A stretch of DNA of 64,000 bases from Tenrec ecaudatus (lineage: Eukaryota; Chordata; Mammalia; Afrosoricida; Tenrecidae). Positions 12,101 through 21,790 of the stretch are shown piece after piece; the first letter of the stretch is position 1; each line of letters opens with the position of its first letter. Under the pieces are notes generated by a model. That model saw nothing but the letters and a program-made list of their open reading frames with translations. It did not search any database and was not told the origin of the DNA. The position numbers and the translations under genes were made by a program. The stretch is from assembly GCF_050624435.1 (NCBI RefSeq), contig NC_134530.1, positions 145,120,721 to 145,184,720 of the forward strand, read 5' to 3'.

Positions 12101-12424
12101 GACAAAATAATTTATAAATTATCAAGGGTTCATGAGGGAAGGGAAAGCGGGGAGGAAGGGGGTAAATGAGGAGTTGATATTAAGGGCTCAAGTAGAAAGA
12201 AAATGTTTTGAGAATGATGATGGCAACAAATGTACAAATGTGCTTGACACAATGGATGGATGGATTGTGGTAAGAATTGTACGAGCCCCAATAACATGAT
12301 TTAAAAAGAAACTGATGATGCCAGCACATGTACAAATGTGCTTGACACACTGGATGAATGTGTGGATTGGGATAAGAGATGTAAGAGCCCCCAATAAAAG
12401 TCTTTACTAATAAAAAGCACAGCT
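9132..12424 (+). mobile_element. 5'-truncated L1 insertion with perfect 15-bp target duplication
   Basis: ATAAAAAGCACAGCT occurs at 9132-9146 and again, identically, at 12410-12424. Between them lies a 3.26-kb L1 in plus orientation: the end of ORF2 (decayed from about 9150, open from 9350 to 9994), then a purine-rich 3' UTR, then the tail ending 'gagcccccaataaaagtctt'. The last about 100 bp of the tail occur twice in tandem (about 12212-12300 and 12310-12405), both containing 'tgtacaaatgtgcttgacac'. The exact target duplication makes the insertion boundaries certain. Confidence 0.93.
9350..9994 (+). pseudogene. L1 ORF2 C-terminal remnant
   Basis: The 214-residue frame carries the conserved C-terminal region of L1 ORF2 (past the reverse transcriptase): 'KHMRKCSQSLAIGEMQIKTT', the cysteine-rich 'CWRGCGETGTLIHCWW', 'PAIPLLGIYPEEARNK' and 'LWYIHTMEYYASLK'. 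The full protein is about 1,270 residues, so only the last sixth remains. Upstream of 9350 the matching frame is broken by stops between about 9155 and 9290. It is not a functional gene. Confidence 0.92.
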
Positions 12425-12818
12425 GTACTTTGACAAGGCGGGGAGGCTCAGGGTTGGAATCCGTGTGAGGGCAGGTGGTCCTGAGAAAAGACTCCCAGTT
12501 GATGCTGATGCTCCTGGCTCAGCTGCCAGCCACATGGAGGGCATGAGAGGAAGCCTGGCTGGCAAGTGGGAGCTCGAAGCCTCTTTCTCGGCCGAGGCCT
12601 GTTTGGATGTCACATGTAATTGTCTGACTTTATGCTGGAAACCTCGGAGGTCCCAGAATGCATTATACGCACTTAAAAAAGTCTTGTTTTAAAAAGTCAA
12701 GCATAATTATGCTGGTTCTTAAAGCATTTTCAGGAGCAATAAAGCTCATCATTTCCCTGAATGTTAGCGGGGTTTTTCTTGTTTGTTTTTTTAACCCCTT
12801 CCCTTTTTTTCTTTGCAG

Positions 12819-13015
12819 TGTTTATTCAGGATATTTGGATGAGACGATTGTTGGACCCAAATGCAAGAGAAATGGAGCCAAAAGAAGACATAATGATTAA
12901 AGCATTAACTTGACATTTCAACTCCTGCTTAAAAGCATTGCTTTCCTACTATATGTCTCTGGCAGTCTCTTACTCCAATCTAAACTTTGTGATAATAAAC
13001 AAAATACCCCCATTC
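12819..13015 (+). other. Candidate 3' terminal exon (unproven)
   Basis: A very strong 3' splice site is visible: a pyrimidine tract from about 12773 to 12812 ending in 'ctttgcag' (AG at 12817-12818). The sequence after it reads open through about 26 codons to a TAA near 12900, and an AATAAA lies near 12993. Together these look like a terminal exon of a plus-strand transcript. I recognise no protein family, and chance can produce this arrangement. Confidence 0.25.
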
Positions 13016-15231
13016 AGAAACAAACAAAATACATTTTTTTAAAAAAAGCAAAACCAATATTCTTGCCTTTCTCTCTCTTTGTTAACCACCAACAACACTG
13101 GTGACATGTGACAGCTGCAAACTCCCTTTCGGATTTCCAGGAGAGGAGTTAGAGAGCCCAGTTACAAGATGAGAGGTTTAGCTACTTTATAAGATGAATC
13201 AGCTGGTGACTCACAATTACCAGTAGTATGGCTCAAGGATCCCAGAGGTTGTGAACTTCTTTGGAGGAACAGGCCAAATGGAGAAGAAAACGTGAAATTA
13301 GAGAAGGAAAAGTGAATGTGTACTTCCTCTTTAAATTAACGACTAGATGTGGTGTTAATCAAACATGCATGGTGGGGCTTCTATGCTGATTTCATTTAGG
13401 AAGGTCTAAATCCCAATGGGGTTTAGACTCTGCTCCCTTCTTCCAAGGCAGTATTGTAGCTGCCAGACTGCAGAAACGGTGCCATTTCAACTAGGGTATT
13501 AACCAAGGGTTGCATAATCTTGCATAGGGGCACGCGGATTGAGATGCCGATTGCGAGGCAATTGCTCTCTTAATGGCCCCGTCCTTAGCTCTTGTGGGTG
13601 CTTATTCACTCAACCAGCAACTCGTTTGGGAGCTGGGACATGGGAGAAGATGGCAGAGGTGGGCAGAAGTCTACATCTCAAAGTGTAGTTCTTCTGCAGC
13701 ATAGGGGGTCTTCTAGACTTCTCAAATGGAAACTGCACCACAGGATTTGGTGCTAAAGACTCCTCAGTTGGCAGATAACAATTGGGAAAAGATGAAATGA
13801 GTTTTATCTCAGAATGGCTATCATCACCCTGCCTTACATCAGAAGGGCTTTGTTCTTTCTTCGCTTGTGGGAGCCTGTTACAGTAGCAGCCTTATAATTT
13901 GTCACTGAATAAATCACCAACATCAAGTTGCATTAATTATATCTTACTTGCCAGCATGATAAATTCCTCTCAAACAGACCTGGAGGAGACGCAATGAATA
14001 GTATGGGCTGAGACCATTTGCAGCCTTTAGAGTTAGCTGGTGGTTTTCTCCCCCTGCTCTGTATTCTTTCTCTAGCATTGCACCTAAGAGAAGCCACGCT
14101 CATGTTTGTTGAGTTTGTTTCGCAGTCTCAACCACGAAATCTCCCTCTAAGTTAGTCAGTGATTCCTGGAAAGGCCTAAAATTCAGTGCCTGTGACCTTA
14201 AAACAGTCCCCAGAGAGCTTGATTCTGACTCAAGGCAGCGTAGGGGTGTCCGAGTGGGCCTGCTGTGCTCCGTGGGGCTTTCCGTGACTGGCTCCTCAGA
14301 AGTTGCTCGACAGCACGTCTGGGGGGACATGAACCATCCACACTGCAGTGGGCAATCAAATGAATTACCCATTTGGACCGCCCAGGGACTCTGCCTGGGT
14401 CCTCATGCAGGCTAATTTCCAGTATATTCCACAAGAATGTGAGAGACCGTGCACACATTTTGACCTAGGAGTCCTTTTGGCTGGGGTCTTATCGTGACAT
14501 CAACGGATCAGTCCTGTACAGTTTAAACGCTTCTTGTCCAAGTGGGATACTTCAAAGGTTTGGAGATTGAGGTCGCCCTCGGATGAAGTCTAGAAGCTAC
14601 TGGAAACATTTAAATGATGAGGTTAAAATAGCACTTGAGATAAAATCTGATTTCCTGTTTCTAAGTCAAAAGCTTACAATAAGAAGCCCGCGTGTTCCTG
14701 GGATAACAAACGGCTCTTCTAAGACAGACACAGGATGAGGTACGTGTGGCTGACTTGAAACACACATTAATTTCATCAACACTACTCATGTGTTTCAAAA
14801 TTAAGAGGGAAGACTTCCAAGAGACAGACATATTTGGGGCTCTTTTGAATACAAAAGATTTTGAAGCGCTGAAATAATTTGAAATGTCTGATAAAATTTT
14901 CCACTGTAGTAATCTTGTTTCTTCAGAGTGCAGTTACTCTACAAATCTACTGTTACCGGGTTCTAAAGATTGGGGTATCGGGGGACAGCACTGTTCCCTT
15001 CCTTCATTCTCATAGTATCATGAGGTAGAACTTTCCACCATGCCTTAATTACATAATTTCCTGTTTTCTACTATCGCTCTGAAGCCTTTGAGGGCATAAG
15101 TATGTCTTCTCCGTGTCTTATTTATGCCATTAATGTTTATTGAGCACACACTAGAGACCAGGCATGGTGAATACAATAAATGGCCACTAGGACACCGATT
15201 TAGCTCTCAAAGTGCCCACACGTGGGCACAC
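13016..15231. other. Intergenic, mostly single-copy DNA
   Basis: Nothing gene-like is supportable. An L2-like fragment lies near 15125-15210 ('tttattgagcacacactaga', 'caggcatggtgaatac'). Confidence 0.55.
15125..15210 (+). repeat. L2-like LINE tail fragment
   Basis: The words 'gtttattgagcacacac' and 'ccaggcatggtgaatacaat' follow the widespread ancient L2-type pattern of 'tttattgagcacctactatg' then 'ccaggcactgtg'. Old and short. Confidence 0.5.
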
Positions 15232-15445
15232 CAACACACCAAACTCACTGCCCTGAAGTCCACGCCGGCTCACAGGGGCCCGGTGAGACAAGGTAGAACT
15301 GGCCTTGTGAGTTTCCAAGACCAGAACTCTTCACATGAGCAGACAGCTTCACCGTTCTTCCCCGGGGCAGCAGGTGGTTTCAAACTTCTGACCTTGAGGT
15401 TTTCAGCCCCATGAATAACCACCATGCCACCAGCGCTCCCACAGT
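15232..15445 (-). repeat. AfroSINE, minus orientation
   Basis: Reads 'aaactcactgccctgaagtc', 'aaggtagaactggccttgtg', 'gcaggtggtttcaaacttct', then 'accaccatgccaccagcgct', which is the complement of the AfroSINE tail, body and tRNA-like head. Confidence 0.88.
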
Positions 15446-15469
15446 CTTGTAAGGAAGGAAAAACATGTT

Positions 15470-15610
15470 TGGTTTGCCATCAAGTTGATACCACCTCACA
15501 GTGCCCCTCTAGGCTGTCGCCCCAGGCTGCCCACCTTTATGGGCGCGGCTCACCAGGTCTTTTCCTCCATGACACCACTGGTGAGTTAGCACCTGAGCAT
15601 GTAAACATTT
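15470..15610 (-). repeat. AfroSINE, minus orientation, 5' part lost
   Basis: Contains 'gccatcaagttgatacca', 'ctcacagtgcccctctaggc', 'ggctcaccaggtcttttcct' and 'gacaccactggtgag', a variant AfroSINE body. It stops before the tRNA-like head. Confidence 0.7.
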
Positions 15611-15757
15611 TACTGCAAGGGCTCGCTAGACACACTATTTTGAGAGGTTTTCTCAGGAGGCTATTAGAGTCCATCAGAAGGTGTATACCTAAAGGCTTCC
15701 TGGAAAGGATGCCACCTGAAGCAAGTCTTGAAAGATAATCAGCTGCGAAGCTCTCCT

Positions 15758-15922
15758 GGAGTAGAAAGCCCAGGCTTAGCAGTCAATGTTGGAGTAGAAA
15801 GCCCAGGCTTAGCAGTCAACGTTGGAGTAGAAAGCCCAGGCTTAGCAGTCAACGTTGGAGTAGAAAGCCCAGGCTTAGCAGTCAACGTTGGAGTAGAAAG
15901 CCCAGGCTTAGCAGTCAACGTT
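15758..15922. repeat. 33-bp minisatellite, five units
   Basis: Five head-to-tail copies of a 33-bp unit beginning 'ggagtagaaagcccaggctt' are followed by a partial unit. Units 2-5 are identical over the whole 33 bases; unit 1 differs by one base (caatgtt for caacgtt). Because 33 is divisible by three, the array reads open on both strands, which produces an artefactual repeat protein. Confidence 0.97.
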
Positions 15923-16078
15923 GCAGTCAATGTAGGAAAGGGATAGGGTTTGGAAGGTAGACCAGAGATTGATCATGAAGCGTTGTGGATGCTAACAAGT
16001 TTGAGCTGTATCCCAACAGTTGTGAGGAGACACTGAAGTTATTTTAGCCAGGACAGTTAACAGATGTAGGGTTTAGAG

Positions 16079-16311
16079 CAGGGGTCCTCACACTTTTAAA
16101 ACAGGGGGCCAGTTCACTGTCCTTCAGACTTGTTGGAGGGCCGGACTATAGTTGTTTTTTTTAAATTAAACTATGAACAAATCCCTATGCACACTGCACG
16201 TATCTTATTTTGAAGTGAAAAAAACCAAACAGGGCAAAAACACCCAGCAGGCTGGAAAAATGTCCTCAGCAGGCTGCATGTGGCCCGCGGGCCATAGTTT
16301 AAGGACCCCTG
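16079..16311. mobile_element. hAT-superfamily MITE with 8-bp target duplication
   Basis: The 233-bp element starts CAGGGGTCCTCA and ends with the inverted match AAGGACCCCTG. It is flanked by GTTTAGAG on the left (16071-16078) and GTTTAGAT on the right (16312-16319), 7 of 8 bases equal. CAGGG-type ends and 8-bp duplications define hAT elements. Internal words such as 'gggggccagttcactgtcc' and 'gcccgcgggccatagttt' match a hAT family I know from several tetrapods with patchy distribution. It encodes no transposase. Confidence 0.9.
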
Positions 16312-18324
16312 GTTTAGATAGGCCATTTTGACTGTAGTGTGGAAAGTTGAGAAAATAATTGCAGTAATATAGGCAAGAGATTACAAATAACAGCGGAAAC
16401 CATTCAGAGCTAGAAGGAGTGAAGAAGATGGATCCATAATTTATTGTCTGAGAAAAATAATTTGCTCTGTAAACTTTCACCCAAACTATGATGGGGGGGG
16501 GGGGGGAAATCAGTCTTAAAAACAAGAAAAAGTAGCAGCATAAAATCTACTAGCCTGCTCTATGAATATTAGAATGTCAAGCCCCACATAACAGGAGCAA
16601 ATGTCTTCACAGGAACACACATATTTAATAAAGAGAAGAGATTCATTTTCTGTGATTTTGTTGAGGAGTTAGCCATTAAAAAAGTAGACTGCAAAAATGA
16701 CAATCAAACATGATTGGCTGTCAAGTGTGAGGTGGAAGTAAGAGTAGGAGTCTGGATGATTCCCCGATTTCTAAACAGGGGCCTTAGGAGAAGTGGTTGG
16801 GTTGAGTGTCGAGGGGAGGACATTAATATCTCTGTGTTTGACTTGATGGGTTTGAGGTACGGCCAGTCAAGAGATGAAAAGCCAGGAGATGAGTACCACA
16901 ATGATCGAGCGCATGGATCAGAAAACCGCCGAAACCTGGTGAACACAACCATGGTGTATTGGAAGGCTATCGAACAGCGCCAGTGAACCCAGTGCATGGA
17001 GTAGCGGCAGACCTCCCCAAGTTGTGCAGCTACTTCCCAACTTTCTCTGAGGCAATGTTCTTGTTCTGCTTCACTTCTCGTTCATTCTTCACTGGGCTTC
17101 TCTACGAGGTTATCATTTCACCCGAACATGGGTTGTCCTGATGGGCTCTTGGCTCAACTCCGTATAATTGAAATGATCTTTGCCTAATTACTTCTACGTC
17201 CCTGCTTCCAAGTCTCAATTTCAGATTCCAAGGAGACAGAATCTAATCGGCTCAGGCTGGGTTAGTGACCACTGTGCTTTCTGGGTTGTCCCTGCTACCC
17301 TGTGTCTGGCAGGCCCTCTAAGAGTGGAATGTGACCAGGCAGCAAACGATTGCCCAGGACAAAGACTGACATGTGGAGCACGGTAAGAGTAGGCCTCAGG
17401 ATGTAGATCTGGGCTGGAGATAAAGACCCGAGGAAGTGGTGAAATCTAAAGTTCTGCATAAGGTCATCCAGGGAGCATGTACCTGCTGAGAAATCGTGCG
17501 CGGCCAGAGCAGAATCCCGAGCAGCAGCAGGAACATTTGCGAAGTGAAATGAGAATGAAGGGGGTGGGAATGATGGAGGAGGCACAGAAGGAGAGAGAAG
17601 GGGGAGAGGGGAATGGTGTCACAAAAGACAAGGAGGAGAGAGGGACCAACAGTGGCAAATTCTGTATAGACTGGGCAAGATGAGAATGGAAGTGTGACAA
17701 GGTAACTGGGAGCCGTGACCATGTCAGTGACGAGAGGGAGACAGAGCGGTTCCAGAGGGTGACAACATCACAGACTGGCAAAGGAAGAAGGGGCAAGGAA
17801 GAGACGGCTTCCTCTTTAAAGCTTGGTTTTGAATGGAAAGGAAAGCGTGGAACTAACGGTATTATGTTCCGATCAGAATTTCCAGGTGGCAAGATGCTGA
17901 TATATGGTCACAGCTGGTAATCTTTGATGAAGTCAAGTTCAGAGGAGGTTGAACTGGATGGAGGAAGAGGAGGTTGAAATGGATGGACCCCGGAGTTCCA
18001 GAGATAGGGACTTTTCCACTGAATTCTGAGGGCAGAAATGGCAACCAAGAGATACTCGATACATATTGTTTTGAATGAAAAGAGGAATTGAGGGATGGAG
18101 TAGGAGGGGAGCCAAGTGCTGGGTTGTCCTTTCTCTAGGGCTTCACTTTATGGCTTCAAGGCATCACATCTTGGAGCATTCTGTGTGGTCCTCGGGTTGC
18201 CAGGTTGGAAGCAGCAGAGGGTGGGTGCTCTGCTTTGAGATACTGCTAACACCTTCTTGGGAGTTGCCTCACTTCCCAGGAAGCCAGAATTTGAGATGGG
18301 AAGAGGAGAGGATGTGGCTGTGCA

Positions 18325-18445
18325 GACCCCTGGATTATAAGTCAGAAGACCGTCAATTTGGGCCCCTTTCCAGAACTCACTACCACATGACCTTAGGCAA
18401 ACTGCTTAACTGTGCTGGTGGCTTTGTAATTTTAAAACACGGGTG
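18325..18445 (+). repeat. MIR SINE fragment
   Basis: Reads 'ggattataagtcagaagacc', 'caatttgggcccctttccag', 'actcactaccacatgacctt' and 'aggcaaactgcttaactgtg', the canonical MIR order. Confidence 0.8.
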
Positions 18446-19592
18446 ATAGTATTACCTACCCTACCTTCTTTTTGCTGGAAAGCACAGCACAGAAGTAAGG
18501 CCCCTTTAATCTATGCATCATATAATGTGAGAGCCTCCGCTGCCTCAGCATGTGCCCCGTCGGATCTTCTCTAAGGATACACACACTCGGGACACTCCCC
18601 TGGAGGACTGTGCTCTAAGTTCCATCTTGGGACTCCACATGCCGAGACTTTGGCCTGCTGGACAGTGCGGAGTAGTCCATGCTTAGAAAGTGCCGAGAGA
18701 GAAGCTTATTTAAACTTAAATAGTTTAAGTATTTACGACACAAAAAAAGCGGTTCAAACAGTTTCACACATTCCTTCCAGATATTGTAGCCAAAAGTAAC
18801 TCTGCTTCAAACATTTGCATTGACACAAATGTCACCTCCTTCGTCTCCTAGTTATGGCCCTCCTCAAGTTAGAGACGACAGCGGCAGTTTCCTCTGCAGA
18901 GTTCCTCAGGTCAATGAATCCTGAAGACACTTGTATGTGTCAAGTTTAGACCCACTGGTCAACTTCCATGATGTGGTCTGAGACTACGACTACTTGGAGT
19001 CCAGCCATCGGGAAACAGCCGCATCATGGCTTCCATAACAGGTGTAAACAAAACGGTGACAGTTGTTAGCTACTCTTAAGGGACACGCACAGGTTGAGAG
19101 TGGGCCTATGCACCAACTTGTGGGCTTCATCTTTATCGATAAGCATTCAGACCAGGCACTGGTGAGGGACTGCTCCCCCCGCCCCCCAACACACACACAT
19201 TCATTTTCTTGTCAAGGACGTGTTTTGAAATTCGGTTTCTGGGTTCTTTCTTTTGTTCCTTGTCTGGTGCCATCATTTCCAAAGGGATGGTTTTATTGAC
19301 CTTAATTGTAAAAAAGACAATGTTGTCACCAAAGGTTTTAGGTCTTTTGACTTTTCCTATGCTCAGACAAAGACTCCTCTTCCCAGACTCAAGCAGTCAG
19401 GTATCACGTGGAAGGAACTAAGATTGTGTGTGCGTGTGTGATTTAAACACAACAAGGTAACCAGTTAGGGCTGTGAATTATGGGACCTATAAGTGGTAGG
19501 CCTGAGGGAGAGAAAAGCATACTATTCATCAGTCTTAATAGAGAAAAGGCAGCACAGGAAAATGAGCGGGAGATTGGCTCATCCCTAAGGCC

Positions 19593-19630
19593 ATGAGGGG
19601 AGGGGAGGAGAGGGGAGGGGAGGGGAGCCA
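19593..19630. repeat. GGGGA-rich low-complexity tract
   Basis: Repeated 'ggggaggggaggagagggg' units; G-rich on the plus strand. Confidence 0.85.
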
Positions 19631-20547
19631 GACACGCTCAGCTTCTCATTGCAGTCTCATGTTTTTGTTGAAGTCCAACAAATTTGATGGGATAAAGTCA
19701 TGATTCAAAGAGGGTATCTTGTAATACCTGGGAGACTTCCAGCATCTTTTAATTCACCCTATAAATGTGAACAAATGACTTCAATTTGGTCCCTTAAAAC
19801 AAAATACCTACACATTTTGACCTATGGAATCTCCCTAAAATGACCTGACCAGCAAGCTTAGAAATAGTTATTTCTTATATAAAACGGAGGCTCCAAAGGA
19901 AAGAAATAAAAAAGGTTTGGGTCTTTTCTGTGATAATCACCACATGTCTAAATCTGCATTTTCTGTTTTCCAAGACCAAGTAAAATTCCAGATGGAGCCA
20001 AGTGAGAGGGCCTCTGCTTTGGTGATGGAGCATTTGTTGACATTCCAAACTACAAACACATTTGAGTAAGTAGCTGCGATTAGGGAGAAGAAACAAAAAT
20101 CAGGACCAACATTTCTCAGTACAAAATTAGAACAATGGGTATATAAAGGCCAGTCGGTAGTTTGGCTTGGTAGGAAATACGTTGGACCTACGTATAGTGC
20201 ACATGTGGAAAACGAGATGCTTTTATTTAACATTTGATTACTCTGGATCTAAACAACGAGAATCCTAGCCTACACATTTCGATTCTGCGTGAGTGTGTAT
20301 GCCCCTTTCTGGAAGTCTGAGAGCAAGGTCACTTTCCCATTCACCTTCACGATCACCCTCAACGCGCCCTGACCGGGGCAGTGCACACCACAGAGGCTCG
20401 GTTGTGAATGAAATCGGGCATGACTGCTTGGTTATTATTTTCTGTTATGTCAGAGGCACAAAAATGAAGGTTCAGACCTGGTACAAATAAACGTTTCCTT
20501 CTTTGGGACTTCTCTGGGACCCAATAGTGTAAGACAGGGAGAAATGA

Positions 20548-20550
<3 letters not shown>

Positions 20551-20641
<91 letters not shown>
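20551..20641. repeat. (GA)n microsatellite
   Basis: About 90 bp of almost pure GA; it gives a spurious Leu-Ser repeat reading frame on the minus strand. Confidence 0.97.
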
Positions 20642-20644
<3 letters not shown>

Positions 20645-21611
20645 TGGAGAATGGTGCCATTCTACTAGCTAGTTAGGTCAAATGCCCTGTAGCCAAGTGG
20701 GAGGACACCTGACAGTCTGCAGAGCAGATCCAAAGGGAGCTGATGCTTGAGCTGCTGACAATAGCCCACTCTTCATGTTTCCCCTTGCATTACAAAAATA
20801 AGGAGGAAAAAGAAATAAATCATTTGAAACTATTAATATGACTAACAGTATTTTGAGGGGGGATATTTTATTGACTTCTGCTTATAACATTTGCAATGAA
20901 AACACTTTAAGTCCAATGAAAACTTTAAAAAAATATATCACATATTCCAAGTTCACAGGTACTTAATTGATAGTCACGTAACAGAAGGCCCAAAATTATT
21001 ATGAAAACAATATTAGATAACATGGTAGAAGAGCTTGCATTTATAATGTGGCAAATTAACATAATTCATGTCAAAAGAAGAAAGATATAGAAAAAATATA
21101 AAATATAAGGTTGATTTTTAATATTAGGTTCAGAATTCTGTTATCAGTTATTATCATTGTGTAAGAATGATGATCACTTCAGTCCATACAAAATAATATT
21201 TGCTTTACTTGTCTTTTTGATGAGGAGAAAATAAACAGGGTTAGAAAATTTCAAATTCGGATACAATATAGCATATGTTCCATTTACATATATTCACATA
21301 ACACTGCATTGCTAGCCATTAAAAGTACAGAATGTATCGCGGAACGGCTGGCTTACAAGGGAAAGCAGTAATGGTGTCTGTCTAGGGGGTGAGAAAAGAA
21401 CAAAAGTGCTATGAGTCATGGGTTAACAATGAGTGTTTGCCACATTCAGACAGAGCAGTCTTAATTCTTTTTTTTTTTTTTCTGGGAAAAGCCTTAAAAA
21501 GATCATTTAAAATATGTGGCTAAAGATTTACCCTATATGTGAACTATGGCTAAAGATTAATACTACTGATGTGCTTGATAACCAATTCCTTTTCAATAAC
21601 AGAGTCTGGAA
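20642..21611. other. AT-rich intergenic DNA
   Basis: AT-rich and apparently single-copy; I see no gene or recognisable element. Confidence 0.5.
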
Positions 21612-21790
21612 GAGGAACCGCACTCCTGCCATTGAATGATTCCGACTCACAGAGGCTCTCCAGGACAGATATTTACAGTGAACTCCAATCTCTACTGAAA
21701 TAGACTGCCTCACTGTCCTCCCATCGAGTGCTTGGTGGGATGGAACCACCTGACTGTGCACTTAACCACTGTGCCATCCCGGCCACTCTC
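21612..21790 (-). repeat. AfroSINE, minus orientation
   Basis: Contains 'cattgaatgattccgactca', 'atagactgcctcactgtcct', 'gggatggaaccacctgactg' and 'cacttaaccactgtgccatc', the complement of AfroSINE from tail to tRNA-like head. Confidence 0.88.

Larger units (their letters stand above)
16312..20550. other. Intergenic DNA with MIR, poly-G and GGGGA repeats
   Basis: No gene is supportable. It contains 14 consecutive Gs (16493-16506), a MIR (18325-18445) and short GGGGA-type repeats (19593-19630). A segment near 16325-16500 ends in words ('ctgtaaactttcacccaaac') like those at 28940-28970, suggesting a shared old L1 tail. Confidence 0.5.

Noticed and set aside
15758-15922. CRISPR-like direct repeats
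   Set aside because: Units abut with no spacers, and the sequence is mammalian; it is a minisatellite.
15728-15946. Repeat protein with five identical 11-residue units
   Set aside because: Translation of the 33-bp minisatellite, open on both strands because the unit is a multiple of three.
20472-20660. Leu-Ser repeat peptide on the minus strand
   Set aside because: Translation of a (GA)n microsatellite.
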